NCBI GenBank assembly: GCA_000634735.1
Contig: JFLG01000001.1
Span: forward strand, 62,001-126,000
Direction: 5' to 3'
Origin: Prochlorococcus sp. scB241_528N17
GTDB lineage: Bacteria > Cyanobacteriota > Cyanobacteriia > PCC-6307 > Cyanobiaceae
DNA: 64,000 nucleotides
How positions within the stretch are numbered: position 1 is the first letter of the stretch; every line of letters begins with the position of its first letter. The notes below the pieces were generated by a model that saw only the letters and a program-made list of their open reading frames with translations, did not search any database and was not told the DNA's origin. Shown in pieces: positions 10,270 through 20,064 of the stretch. The translations under genes were made by a program, and so were the position numbers.

Positions 10270-11057
10270 ACTTTATTAATATCTGGTAAATAGACATCTG
10301 ATACTTTAGTTATGTTGTTATTAACCTTATATTCAACAATTTTTCCAATAATGATAATTGATGGAGCTAAAAACTCTTTATCTTTGATTTTATCTGGAAG
10401 ATTATCTAATTTCTCTATTAAACATTTTTGATTTTTTAAAGTAGCTTCTTGAATAACAGCGCATTTAGTACTCTTATCTAAACCACCTAGAATTAATTCT
10501 TCCACAATAAATTCAATATTTTTTATACCCATAAAAATTACTAAGCTATCTGATGATTTAGCTAAATCTCTCCAATTCACTGTCTTTTTTCCCTTATCTA
10601 CACGCTCATGTCCAGTGACAAAAGTTACGGAACTCGCAGCATCTCTATGGGTTAGTGGAATACCAAAATATGTAGGGGCAGCTATCCCAGAAGTAATACC
10701 AGGAACGATTTCAACTGAAATTCCATTTTTTTCTAAAATCGATGCCTCTTCACCACCTCTAGAAAAAACGAATGGGTCTCCCCCTTTAAGCCTCACAACA
10801 TTTTTACCTTCTTTTGCTAATTTCACAATAAGATCATTAGTTTCAGCCTGAGGTACAGAACACTTCCCAGCTCTTTTGCCTACATGGAAAATCTCTGTAT
10901 TTTTTCCTGTCTCTTTTGTTATTTCATCTGGGATTAAAGCATCATGAACTAATGCATCACAATTTTTTATTAGGCGTAAAGCTTTTAGAGTTAAAAGCTC
11001 AGGGTCGCCAGGACCCGCTCCAACTAAATAAACAATGCCAGGCACAATAATCTCCAT
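10242..11057 (-). CDS. cobA: Uroporphyrinogen-III C-methyltransferase
   Basis: About 271 residues from ATG 11055-11057; a TTG two codons upstream (11063) also fits. SUMT signatures are clear: YLVGAGPGDPELLTLKAL at the start, VVRLKGGDPFVFSRGGEE near 90-107 and VPGITSG near 119. It adds two methyl groups from S-adenosylmethionine to uroporphyrinogen III, giving precorrin-2 for cobalamin and siroheme. It is a single-domain SUMT, without the CysG ferrochelatase part. The 3' end overlaps pabC by 28 bases on the opposite strand, and the 5' end is 30 bases from the divergent MFS gene. Confidence 0.94.
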   Translation of the reverse strand: MEIIVPGIVYLVGAGPGDPELLTLKALRLIKNCDALVHDALIPDEITKETGKNTEIFHVGKRAGKCSVPQAETNDLIVKLAKEGKNVVRLKGGDPFVFSRGGEEASILEKNGISVEIVPGITSGIAAPTYFGIPLTHRDAASSVTFVTGHERVDKGKKTVNWRDLAKSSDSLVIFMGIKNIEFIVEELILGGLDKSTKCAVIQEATLKNQKCLIEKLDNLPDKIKDKEFLAPSIIIIGKIVEYKVNNNITKVSDVYLPDINKVQLYNKSQK

Positions 11058-11087
11058 TAACAAGTATGGTAGTAGAAGTTAATCACG

Positions 11088-12371
11088 ATGAAGGTAAATA
11101 TTGTGAAAGAAAGTTCATTAAAATCAAATAAAAAATTTACTCTCCTTAGTGCGTTTATAACTCTTCTAAATGATCGTTTAAGTGAAAGTATACTTCTACC
11201 TATATTACCCTCTTTTGTCTTACTTTTTGACTCTAAAGCAAGTACCTATGGTCTATTGTCGTGCACTTACCAATTAGCTCAATTTACAGCTTCTCCTTTT
11301 ATAGGACTTATGAGTGATAGATATGGAAGAAGACCTGTCACTCTTTTTTGTATTACTGGTTCAGTAATAGGAATATCAATATTATCTTTTACGGTTCTTT
11401 TTAATTGGTCAAATTCAATAGCCTCTATCCCGTTATTTTTATTATTTTTAGCAAGACTAATTGACGGTTTAAGCGGGGGGACTGCAGCTACTGCAACAAC
11501 AATTCTTGCAGATATTTCAAGTCCTGAAAAAAGAGCAAAAACATTTGGTCTTATTGGTGTAGCCTTTGGTTTGAGTTTTTTCTTAGGTAATATTTTTGTT
11601 GTAATTTTTGCAAAAAATACAAATAATAATTTTATCATTCCAGTTTTGATAGCCTCAATCATTCCATTAATAAATTTCCTCCTGGTATTTTTTTACTTAC
11701 CCGAGACCAATCCTAATAGTGACTCAAATAAATCAAAAACTATTTTAAAAAACCCACTGAAAGAGCTATTTACAGTTTTCAAAGAAGAAAAGATTAAAAA
11801 ATTATCATTAGCTTTTTTTATTTACTTTATTGCTTTTACTGGATTGACTAATATCCTTATATTTTTCCTTCAAGAATCTTTAAGCTGGACGACCAAAGCA
11901 TCAAGTGGAACGCTTGTTGTAGTAGGAATCATTGCAATTATCGTTCAGGGGGGACTCATTGGGCCTCTAGTAAAGCAATTTGGCGAAATGCGATTAACAC
12001 TTATCGGATCAGGCTTCATTCTTGTGGCATGTAGTCTTTTAATAACTGCTCCTAAAGAAAATGCGACAGTTAATATTTATTCAGCTGTCTCATTTTTAGC
12101 CGTTGGGGCAGGTTTAATTACGCCCACCTTAAGAGCACTAATATCAAAGAAATTAGACGTTGATAAACAAGGATCAATTTTAAGTAACCTTCAAGGTCTA
12201 CAGAGTCTTGGCGGAGTTTTAGGAATTGCAATGGCAGGAAGGGTTTATGATAGTTTTGGTCCTAAATCACCTTTTATAGCTGGTTCCGTTATCTTACTTT
12301 TCATGATATACCTTATTGCAGAGGGTAAAACTAATAACTCATTTAACAATCAAAAATCAAAAGTATTCTAA
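11088..12371 (+). CDS. MFS family transporter, drug-efflux-like
   Basis: 427 residues with about twelve hydrophobic segments. The loop between segments 2 and 3 reads GLMSDRYGRRPV, the classical major facilitator motif, and segment 5 contains GVAFGLSFFLGN, a motif C-like glycine pattern of antiporters. This resembles the TetA/multidrug branch, but the substrate cannot be read. It lies in the inner membrane. The stop overlaps the ppk start by one base (TAATG), so the two are likely co-transcribed; whether that means a functional link to phosphate metabolism is inference. Confidence 0.85.
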   Translation: MKVNIVKESSLKSNKKFTLLSAFITLLNDRLSESILLPILPSFVLLFDSKASTYGLLSCTYQLAQFTASPFIGLMSDRYGRRPVTLFCITGSVIGISILSFTVLFNWSNSIASIPLFLLFLARLIDGLSGGTAATATTILADISSPEKRAKTFGLIGVAFGLSFFLGNIFVVIFAKNTNNNFIIPVLIASIIPLINFLLVFFYLPETNPNSDSNKSKTILKNPLKELFTVFKEEKIKKLSLAFFIYFIAFTGLTNILIFFLQESLSWTTKASSGTLVVVGIIAIIVQGGLIGPLVKQFGEMRLTLIGSGFILVACSLLITAPKENATVNIYSAVSFLAVGAGLITPTLRALISKKLDVDKQGSILSNLQGLQSLGGVLGIAMAGRVYDSFGPKSPFIAGSVILLFMIYLIAEGKTNNSFNNQKSKVF

Positions 12372-14449
12372 TGAAAAGCCAGGCTGATGTTTTTATTAAT
12401 AGAGAATTAAGTTGGATTGAATTCAATAAAAGAGTACTCCTAACTAGTATGGAAAAGGAGTACAAAATACTAGACAAAGTAAAATTTTGTTCGATTTTTA
12501 GTAATAATCTAGATGAATTTTTTATGGTAAGAGTAGCTTCATTAAAAGCTCAAGTTGAAGCAGGAATTACTAAAAAAAGTATTGATGGACTTACCCCTAA
12601 AGAGCAATTAAATAAAATCAACAAAGAAGTAAAAAAATTAACTACTCTTCAGGAAAGCTATGTAAATAATGAATTAAATAATGAATTAAAAGAAAAAGGT
12701 TTAATTATAAAAAAATATCAGGACCTAAGTGAAAATCAAAAAAATTGGTGTAATAACTTCTTTACTTCGTCTATTTTCCCTTTATTAACTCCATTAGTTG
12801 TTGATCCAGCACATCCATTTCCTTTTATAAGTAATTTAAGTCTAAATTTGGCGGCTCTAATAAGGGATGGAGAAGATTCTAAAAATCAGTTTGTCAGAAT
12901 AAAAATACCAACAAAAAATATAAATAGATTTATACAAATTCCTAATGAAATTATTCAATATGGTGATGAAGATAAATATTTTTTCTTAAGTGTTGAAGAT
13001 TTAATTGGGAATAATATAAGTACTTTATTTAACGGAATGGAATGTATAAATTACTCTTTTTTTAGAGTAACAAGGGATGCAGATTTAGAATTAAAAGAAC
13101 TTGAAGCTGATGATCTTCTTTTAGCAGTTGAACAAAGTTTGCAAAAGAGAAGGTTAGGTGGAGACGTAGTTAGATTAGAAGTTGAATCGAATATGCCAGA
13201 AAATATCCTAAAACCACTAATTGAAAGTATCTCAATACAAGAAGAATATGTATACTTTTGCAAAAGTTTAATAGGCCTTGACGATTTAAATCAACTGACA
13301 AAAATTAATAGAGATGATTTAAAAGAAAATCTACTAATTGGCAAAACTCACCCACAATTAAAAAATTTAGAATTGTCTTCAGACAAAAACCTCAATTCTA
13401 TTTTTAAGATACTTAGAAAACAAAATATCCTACTTCATCATCCGTACGACTTATTCAAAACTTCAGTTGAAGAATTTATAAATAAAGCAGCTGATGATCC
13501 ACTTGTAATGGCTATAAAAATTACTTTATATCGAGTTTCCAAGGATTCTCCTATCATTGGAGCTTTAATGAGAGCTGCAGAGAATGGGAAAGAAGTAATG
13601 ACTCTTGTTGAACTAAAAGCAAGATTTGATGAAGATAATAATATTCAATGGGCAAAACAACTTGAGCAAGCTGGAGTACATGTTGTATATGGAATCATAG
13701 GATTTAAAACACATACAAAAATAGCTTTAGTAGTAAGAAAAGAAAAAGGACGATTAAGGAATTATTTCCATATTGGAACAGGAAATTATAACTCTAATAC
13801 TTCAAAGTTTTATACAGATTTAGGATTACTTTCAACTGATCCTGATATTGCATCAGATTTACTTGAATTATTTAACTACTTATCAGGTTTTTCTAAACAA
13901 AAAAGTTTTCAAAAGTTATTAGTTTCTCCCTCATCGATGAGAGAGAAATTTATATTTCTGATAAAGAGAGAAATTAAAAATGCAGAGGATGGCAAAAAAG
14001 CCGAAATAATTGCAAAAATGAATTCTTTGGTAGACCCAGAAATAATTAAACTTCTTTATTTAGCTTCAGACGCAGGTGTAAAAATTAGCCTTATCATAAG
14101 AGGCATTTGTTGCCTATATCCCCAAAGAAAAAATTTAAGTGAAAATATTACAGTCATAAGCATTATTGGCCATTTTCTTGAACACTCAAGAATTTTTTGG
14201 TTTTGTAATAACGATGATAATGAGGTTTTTATTGGGAGTGCAGATTGGATGAGAAGAAATCTTGATAGAAGAATAGAAGCTGTTACTCCGATAGAGGATT
14301 ATGAATTAAAATCTAAAATATACTCGCTTTTGCAAACCTATATTAAAGATGATTACTTTTCTTGGATAATGAAGCAAGATGGTTCTTATTCAAAATATGA
14401 ATTAGATGCATCGGATAATCGTTCGCAAATTGACCTCATAGAAAAATAA
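12371..14449 (+). CDS. ppk: Polyphosphate kinase 1
   Basis: 692 residues, the standard PPK1 length. The N-terminal domain begins FINRELSWIEFNKRVL, and the two phospholipase-D-like catalytic halves carry GFKTHTK (His near 448, equivalent to the autophosphorylated His) and LEHSRIFWF (second conserved His near 604), with NYFHIGTGNYN between. The enzyme polymerises the gamma phosphate of ATP into polyphosphate. Start overlaps the MFS stop by one base. A 205-base AT-rich gap follows before the sigma factor gene. Confidence 0.96.
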   Translation: MKSQADVFINRELSWIEFNKRVLLTSMEKEYKILDKVKFCSIFSNNLDEFFMVRVASLKAQVEAGITKKSIDGLTPKEQLNKINKEVKKLTTLQESYVNNELNNELKEKGLIIKKYQDLSENQKNWCNNFFTSSIFPLLTPLVVDPAHPFPFISNLSLNLAALIRDGEDSKNQFVRIKIPTKNINRFIQIPNEIIQYGDEDKYFFLSVEDLIGNNISTLFNGMECINYSFFRVTRDADLELKELEADDLLLAVEQSLQKRRLGGDVVRLEVESNMPENILKPLIESISIQEEYVYFCKSLIGLDDLNQLTKINRDDLKENLLIGKTHPQLKNLELSSDKNLNSIFKILRKQNILLHHPYDLFKTSVEEFINKAADDPLVMAIKITLYRVSKDSPIIGALMRAAENGKEVMTLVELKARFDEDNNIQWAKQLEQAGVHVVYGIIGFKTHTKIALVVRKEKGRLRNYFHIGTGNYNSNTSKFYTDLGLLSTDPDIASDLLELFNYLSGFSKQKSFQKLLVSPSSMREKFIFLIKREIKNAEDGKKAEIIAKMNSLVDPEIIKLLYLASDAGVKISLIIRGICCLYPQRKNLSENITVISIIGHFLEHSRIFWFCNNDDNEVFIGSADWMRRNLDRRIEAVTPIEDYELKSKIYSLLQTYIKDDYFSWIMKQDGSYSKYELDASDNRSQIDLIEK

Positions 14450-14643
14450 AATTAATATTGATTTTTACAACATTTAAAAAAATACCTAATATTTTAAATT
14501 TTTTTTAATTTTTGCAAAATCCTTTCATATCAATGGATTTAAAGAAATAGGCTTTAAAAAAAAATTTTTTGTCTTTAAAATTTCAACGTAAAAGTAGTTT
14601 TTATTTCAATTTCAGTGCTAGCTTTTTAAAAAATCCATTATTT

Positions 14644-14649
14644 AGGAGG
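14644..14649 (+). promoter_or_regulatory. Perfect Shine-Dalgarno of the sigma factor gene
   Basis: AGGAGG lies eight bases before ATG 14658 and five before GTG 14655. Most starts in this window lack any such site, so it favours ATG 14658 and predicts efficient translation of the sigma factor. Confidence 0.7.
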
Positions 14650-14657
14650 CCAGGGTG

Positions 14658-15677
14658 ATGGGGATCCCTCTGGAATCTGCGAAAAGCTCTTCAAATAATA
14701 ATTTTGATGAGCCAAGATTACCAAACACTGCGGGAAAGTCTCGCAAATCGAAATCCAGTCTTACGGCAAAACAAAGCCAAAAAAAATCTGGCAGACTCGC
14801 TTCAGATTCTATTGGCTATTACTTAAGTAGCATTGGAAGAGTACCTCTTTTGACTCCAGCAGAGGAAATAGAGTTAGCTCATCATGTTCAGAACATGAAA
14901 AAATTGCTACAAATTCCTGAAACTGATAGAACGCAACAAAATCTTTATCAAATTAAAATTGGCAAAAGAGCCAGAGATAGAATGATGGCTGCTAATCTAA
15001 GGCTTGTTGTCTCCGTTGCAAAAAAATACCAAAACCAAGGGCTTGAATTATTAGATCTTGTCCAGGAAGGAGCTATTGGCCTTGAAAGAGCTGTAGATAA
15101 ATTTGATCCCGCTATGGGATATAAATTCTCAACTTATGCTTACTGGTGGATTAGGCAAGGAATGACAAGGGCTATTGATAACAGTGCAAGAACAATCCGT
15201 TTACCTATACACATAAGTGAAAAACTATCCAAGATGAGAAGAATCTCTAGAGAATTATCACATAAATTTGGTAGACAACCTACCAGATTGGAAATGGCAA
15301 CAGAAATGGGAATTGATCAAAAAGATTTAGAAGATTTAATTTCGCAAAGTGCTCCTTGCGCTTCCTTAGATGCTCACGCAAGAGGCGAAGAAGATAGAAG
15401 TACTCTTGGTGAACTAATACCAGATCCTAATTGTGAAGAGCCTATGGAAGGTATGGATAGAACAATTCAAAAAGAGCATTTAGGAACTTGGCTTTCTCAA
15501 TTAAATGAGAGAGAACAAAAAATAATGAAGCTTAGATTTGGCTTAGATGGTGAAGAACCATTAACACTGGCAGAAATAGGAAGACAAATTAATGTTTCTC
15601 GAGAAAGAGTTAGACAACTAGAAGCTAAAGCAATATTAAAACTTAGAGTCATGACAACTCATCAAAAAGCAGCTTAA
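14658..15677 (+). CDS. Group 2 sigma-70 family RNA polymerase sigma factor
   Basis: 339 residues from ATG 14658. Region 1.2 (DSIGYYLSSIGRVPLL), region 2 (DLVQEGAIGLERAVDKFDP then YAYWWIRQGMTRAI), region 3 and region 4.2 (LAEIGRQINVSRERVRQLE) are complete. The primary sigma factor of cyanobacteria is longer; the short serine/lysine-rich N-terminus of about 45 residues and total size match group 2 (SigB/C/D/E-type) factors, which are usually non-essential and used in light, stress or circadian responses. The exact paralogue cannot be decided here. It sits behind a 205-base leader with a strong ribosome-binding site. Confidence 0.9.
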   Translation: MGIPLESAKSSSNNNFDEPRLPNTAGKSRKSKSSLTAKQSQKKSGRLASDSIGYYLSSIGRVPLLTPAEEIELAHHVQNMKKLLQIPETDRTQQNLYQIKIGKRARDRMMAANLRLVVSVAKKYQNQGLELLDLVQEGAIGLERAVDKFDPAMGYKFSTYAYWWIRQGMTRAIDNSARTIRLPIHISEKLSKMRRISRELSHKFGRQPTRLEMATEMGIDQKDLEDLISQSAPCASLDAHARGEEDRSTLGELIPDPNCEEPMEGMDRTIQKEHLGTWLSQLNEREQKIMKLRFGLDGEEPLTLAEIGRQINVSRERVRQLEAKAILKLRVMTTHQKAA

Positions 15678-15682
15678 CCAAA

Positions 15683-16324
15683 TTGGTAAAATTTACTTTA
15701 ATTTTATTATATTTATTTTCAATTTTTTTAATTTCAATAGTTTTTAAAAAAAATAATGAAAATAGCAAAGAAATCGTCAGAAAAATAATACATATTGGAA
15801 TAGGACCACTAATACCAATTGCTCAATTTTTAAAAATTAATCAAAACTCTGCTCTAATTTTTACAGGAATTATTTCATTAATGGTTTTCATCAATTACAC
15901 CTATAAATTATTTCCAACAATTGAGGATGTTGAGAGAAAGAGTTATGGAACGTTATTTTATTGTCTAAGTTTATTTATTTTGATTTATCTTTTCTGGGAT
16001 AAAGATCCATATGCATTAATTAGTGGATTTTTCATAATGAGTTTTGGTGATGGATTAGCTGGGTTAATTGGAAAAAGCTTTAACTCAAAGAGTTGGATTT
16101 TTTTTAAACAAAAAAAATCATTATTTGGAACTATGACAATGTTTTTAACAAGTTTAATAGTAGTTTGCTCGATAGGATACACCCAACAAAATAGTTTAAA
16201 TTTAAATTATTTTGCAATAGCTTTTTTTGCGACTTTGCTCGAGCAATTTAGTGTTTTAGGAATAGATAACTTCATTGTTCCAATTTCTTCAGCATTATTT
16301 TTTAATTTTTTTATAACTAGCTAA
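15683..16324 (+). CDS. Phytol/dolichol kinase-like membrane protein
   Basis: 213 residues from a TTG start five bases after the sigma factor stop. About six or seven hydrophobic segments, with EIVRKIIHIGIGPLIP near 30-45, SFGDGLAGLIGKSF near 113-126 and KKSLFGTMTMF near 134-144. These fit the CTP-dependent polyprenol/phytol kinase family (SEC59/VTE5-like; phosphatidate cytidylyltransferase superfamily). In cyanobacteria such a kinase recycles phytol from chlorophyll for tocopherol or phylloquinone; that role is inferred. The 3' end overlaps the convergent DAHP synthase gene by eight bases. Confidence 0.72.
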   Translation: MVKFTLILLYLFSIFLISIVFKKNNENSKEIVRKIIHIGIGPLIPIAQFLKINQNSALIFTGIISLMVFINYTYKLFPTIEDVERKSYGTLFYCLSLFILIYLFWDKDPYALISGFFIMSFGDGLAGLIGKSFNSKSWIFFKQKKSLFGTMTMFLTSLIVVCSIGYTQQNSLNLNYFAIAFFATLLEQFSVLGIDNFIVPISSALFFNFFITS

Positions 16325-17384
16325 GAGAATTGTATAAAATAGCCATTAATTCTTTTGTTGTTTCTATATCTATACATGCATCTGTAATGCTTCTGCCAAA
16401 CTGGAGATCTTCTTTTTTTAAAAGTTTTTGATTACCTTCCTTCAAATGACTTTCAAGCATAACTCCTAAAATATTTTTTTCACCATCACTAATTTGAGAA
16501 GCTATATTTTTTAGAACTTCCGACTGTTTTCGGAAGTCTTTATTGGAATTTCCATGACTACAATCAATCATCACTTTATGAGGAAGATTACATTGCCTCA
16601 ATTCAGCTGAAATTCTTTTAACGTGTTCACTTTCAAAATTTGGGCCTTTTGAACCGCCCCTTAAAACTATATGTCCATCTGGATTTCCTGTAGTATTAAC
16701 TATAGAAGCCATTCCATTTTCATTTACACCTAAGAAATGATGGGATTTTGAAGCTGACTGCATTGCATTAATAGCAGTAGTAAAAGAACCATCCGTTCCA
16801 TTTTTAAATCCTATAGGCATTGATAGTCCTGATGCCATTTCCCTATGAGTTTGACTTTCTGTAGTCCGCGCACCTATGGCTGTCCAACTTATTAAATCCG
16901 CAATGTATTGAGGAACAATTGGATCTAGTAATTCTGTAGCAGAAGGTATGCCACGAATTGCTAAATATGACAGTAAACTTCTTGCCCTTCTTAAACCGGT
17001 ATTAATATCATAAGAATCATCTAGATGAGGATCATTTATCAATCCCTTCCAACCAATCGTAGTTCTTGGTTTTTCAAAATATACTCTCATGATTATTTCT
17101 AATTTATCTTTATAAATTTCTCGGAAATTTTGAATATATTTTGAATATTCCTTTGCCGCCTCTAGATCATGAATCGAACATGGACCCACTATGACTAAAA
17201 GCTTCTGATCATTATGATGCAAAATATTTTGTATCGATCTTCTGGTTTTAGAGACTGTATTAGCAGAGGCGTGATCTAAAGGTATATCATTATGTAATCT
17301 GCTTGGAGGTATTAATGGACGTGTTTCAACAACATGTAAATCTGATGTCTTTTCTAAAGCTGAATTATTTGATGATGTCGTCAT
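16317..17384 (-). CDS. aroG: 3-deoxy-7-phosphoheptulonate synthase, AroG/F/H type
   Basis: 355 residues. Class I-alpha DAHP synthase features: LVIVGPCSIHD (about 64-74), MRVYFEKPRTTIGWKG (100-115), an AIGARTTESQTHREMASGL segment and VMIDCSHGNSNKD near 268. It condenses phosphoenolpyruvate and erythrose-4-phosphate at the entry of the shikimate pathway. In E. coli, members are inhibited by Phe, Tyr or Trp; the effector here cannot be read. aroE, a later shikimate step, is 8 kb away. It is divergent from acnB across a 97-base gap. Confidence 0.94.
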   Translation of the reverse strand: MTTSSNNSALEKTSDLHVVETRPLIPPSRLHNDIPLDHASANTVSKTRRSIQNILHHNDQKLLVIVGPCSIHDLEAAKEYSKYIQNFREIYKDKLEIIMRVYFEKPRTTIGWKGLINDPHLDDSYDINTGLRRARSLLSYLAIRGIPSATELLDPIVPQYIADLISWTAIGARTTESQTHREMASGLSMPIGFKNGTDGSFTTAINAMQSASKSHHFLGVNENGMASIVNTTGNPDGHIVLRGGSKGPNFESEHVKRISAELRQCNLPHKVMIDCSHGNSNKDFRKQSEVLKNIASQISDGEKNILGVMLESHLKEGNQKLLKKEDLQFGRSITDACIDIETTKELMAILYNSLS

Positions 17385-17481
17385 TGATTAATTAAGAAGT
17401 TTGAATATTTAAAAAAGCATTTATGAATACTCTCCTTTTCAATATTAAAAATAACAATAGATTAGGCATTAAACCTTACTA

Positions 17482-20055
17482 ATGAAGAATTTGGAAACAT
17501 TGCTAAAAGATTATGCAGATCACGTAGCTGAAAGAGCTGCCAAAGGTATACCACCTTTACCTTTAAATGCTGAACAAACAAATTGTATTACAAAATTATT
17601 AGAACAAGATAGTACTTACGATTCATCTTATTTACTTGATTTGCTAATAAATAGAGTACCCCCAGGAGTTGATGAGGCTGCTTACGTAAAAGCAAGCTGG
17701 CTTACGGCTATTGTTAATTCCGAAAAATATTGCAAATCAATTAATCCCGAAAAAGCAATTGAAATACTAGGAACAATGATAGGCGGATACAATGTAAATT
17801 CTTTGGTTGAAATCCTTAAAGGAGAAAATAGTTTACTCGCAAAAAAAGCGGCAGAAGTTTTAAAAAATATTATTCTTGTTTACGACTCGGCTAATGAAAT
17901 TTATGAATTATCTCACAGTAATATTTATGCAAAAGAAGTTGTAAATAGTTGGGCAAATGCAGAATGGTTCATAAATAAAAAAGTTTTGGAGAAAGAGATT
18001 ACTTGTTTAGTATTTAAAGTTGACGGTGAGACAAACACAGATGACTTATCTCCAGCTGTACATGCAACAACACGCCCGGATATTCCAATGCATGCATTAG
18101 CTATGTTGGAATTTAAAAAACCTGATGGACTAAAGATTCTTGATAATTTAAAAAAACAAAATTTACCAATAGCTTATGTTGGAGATGTTGTTGGAACAGG
18201 GAGTTCTAGAAAATCTGCTATTAATTCACTAATTTGGCATATAGGAGAAGATATCGCTTTTGTTCCCAACAAAAAAACAGGTGGAATAATAATTGGCAGC
18301 AAAATAGCCCCAATTTTCTTCAATACTGCTCAAGATTCAGGAGCTTTACCTATAGAAGCTGATGTATCTCAAATGAAAACAGGAGATGTTATTAAAATAT
18401 ATCCTTATAAAGGCATTATTAAAAAAATTGAAAAAGATTCAAATACTGAAGAATTAATAAGCAAATTCGAGTTGTATCCATCAACTCTTACTGATGAAAT
18501 TCAAGCTGGAGGAAGAATAAATCTTATGATTGGAAGATCTCTTACGGACAAAATTAGAAACAAATTAGATTATCAACCAAGTGAAATATTTACTAGACCA
18601 CAAAATCCAACCGAAAGTAATGCCGGCTTTACTCAAGCTCAAAAAATAGTGGGCAAAGCATGCGGTTTAGAGGGAGTAAGGCCAGGAATGACCTGTGAAC
18701 CAATTATGACCACAGTTGGTAGTCAAGATACTACTGGGCCAATGACTAGAGATGAACTAAAAGAACTAGCTTGTTTAGGATTTACTGCAGATTTAGTGAT
18801 GCAAAGTTTTTGTCATACAGCTGCGTATCCTAAACCAGTAGATCTAGTTACCCATAAAGAATTACCTGATTTTATATCTCAAAGAGGTGGAGTAGCTCTT
18901 AAGCCTGGAGACGGCATAATTCATAGCTGGCTTAATAGAATGCTTCTCCCAGATACTGTTGGCACTGGCGGAGATAGTCATACTAGATTTCCTCTTGGCA
19001 TTTCATTTCCTGGAGGCTCGGGCATTGTTGCCTTTGCCGCTGCAATAGGATCAATGCCATTAAATATGCCAGAATCTGTGCTGATTAAATTTAAGGGAGA
19101 ATTATTACCAGGAATCACTCTTAGAGATTTAGTAAATGCAATCCCTCTCTTCGCAATTAAAAAAGGACTTTTAACTGTTGAGAAAGCAAATAAGAAAAAT
19201 ATATTCAACGGTAAAATTATGGAAATTGAAGGATTACCAAACCTAAAACTTGAACAGGCTTTTGAACTTACTGATGCTACTGCAGAACGCTCATGCGCTG
19301 GTAGCACAATACTTTTATCCCAAGAAACTGTTCAAGAATATTTAAAAAGCAATATTTGCCTGCTAGAAAAAATGATCGAGGGTAATTATGAAGATTCAAA
19401 ATCGATTTCAAGAAGAATAAATGATATGAAAAATTGGTTAAAAAAACCATCATTAATTCAACCAGATTCAAACGCTCAGTATGAAGAAATCATTGAAATT
19501 GATTTAGCAAAAGTAACACAACCAATAGTTGCTTGCCCTAATGATCCAGATAATGTAAAAGAAATAACTGATGTTGCAAATACAAATATTGACGAGGTTT
19601 TTATAGGTTCTTGCATGACAAATATTGGTCATTACAGAGCAGCTGCAAAAGTTCTTGAAGGAGTACAAAATTTAAAAGCTAAATTATGGATTTGTCCACC
19701 AACAAAGATGGATGAAGAAACTCTAAAAGCTGAAGGTTACTATAAAATTTTTGAAGATTGTGGTGCAAGGTTAGAGTTACCGGGCTGTTCTTTATGTATG
19801 GGAAATCAAGCCAGAGTAGATGAAGGTTCCGTAGTATTTTCTACGAGTACAAGAAATTTTGACAATAGACTTGGCAAGAATGCACAAGTCTTTTTAGGCA
19901 GCGCTGAATTAGCAGCAGTTTGCGCACTGCTTGGCAAAATACCTGAAATAGAAGAATATCAGGATATTACTAAAAATAAAATTAATCCATATTCAGATGA
20001 ACTTTATCGCTATCTTCAATTTGATGAAATACCCGATTTCAGCTTGACAAAGTAA
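17482..20055 (+). CDS. acnB: Aconitate hydratase B
   Basis: 857 residues, normal for the AcnB family, whose HEAT-like domain precedes the swivel and the catalytic domains. The N-terminal HEAT-like region covers roughly 1-160, the swivel domain follows (FKVDGETNTDDLSPA near 180), and the 4Fe-4S ligands are in FIGSCMTNIG (Cys near 710) and LPGCSLCMGNQAR (Cys pair near 769-772). It isomerises citrate and isocitrate through aconitate. Other AcnB proteins also act as iron-responsive RNA binders, but nothing here tests that. The ClC gene follows after nine bases. Confidence 0.96.
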   Translation: MKNLETLLKDYADHVAERAAKGIPPLPLNAEQTNCITKLLEQDSTYDSSYLLDLLINRVPPGVDEAAYVKASWLTAIVNSEKYCKSINPEKAIEILGTMIGGYNVNSLVEILKGENSLLAKKAAEVLKNIILVYDSANEIYELSHSNIYAKEVVNSWANAEWFINKKVLEKEITCLVFKVDGETNTDDLSPAVHATTRPDIPMHALAMLEFKKPDGLKILDNLKKQNLPIAYVGDVVGTGSSRKSAINSLIWHIGEDIAFVPNKKTGGIIIGSKIAPIFFNTAQDSGALPIEADVSQMKTGDVIKIYPYKGIIKKIEKDSNTEELISKFELYPSTLTDEIQAGGRINLMIGRSLTDKIRNKLDYQPSEIFTRPQNPTESNAGFTQAQKIVGKACGLEGVRPGMTCEPIMTTVGSQDTTGPMTRDELKELACLGFTADLVMQSFCHTAAYPKPVDLVTHKELPDFISQRGGVALKPGDGIIHSWLNRMLLPDTVGTGGDSHTRFPLGISFPGGSGIVAFAAAIGSMPLNMPESVLIKFKGELLPGITLRDLVNAIPLFAIKKGLLTVEKANKKNIFNGKIMEIEGLPNLKLEQAFELTDATAERSCAGSTILLSQETVQEYLKSNICLLEKMIEGNYEDSKSISRRINDMKNWLKKPSLIQPDSNAQYEEIIEIDLAKVTQPIVACPNDPDNVKEITDVANTNIDEVFIGSCMTNIGHYRAAAKVLEGVQNLKAKLWICPPTKMDEETLKAEGYYKIFEDCGARLELPGCSLCMGNQARVDEGSVVFSTSTRNFDNRLGKNAQVFLGSAELAAVCALLGKIPEIEEYQDITKNKINPYSDELYRYLQFDEIPDFSLTK

Positions 20056-20064
20056 TCATGGACC

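Noticed and set aside
11279-11662. 127-residue minus-strand frame within the MFS gene
   Set aside because: It is antisense to membrane helices of the transporter.
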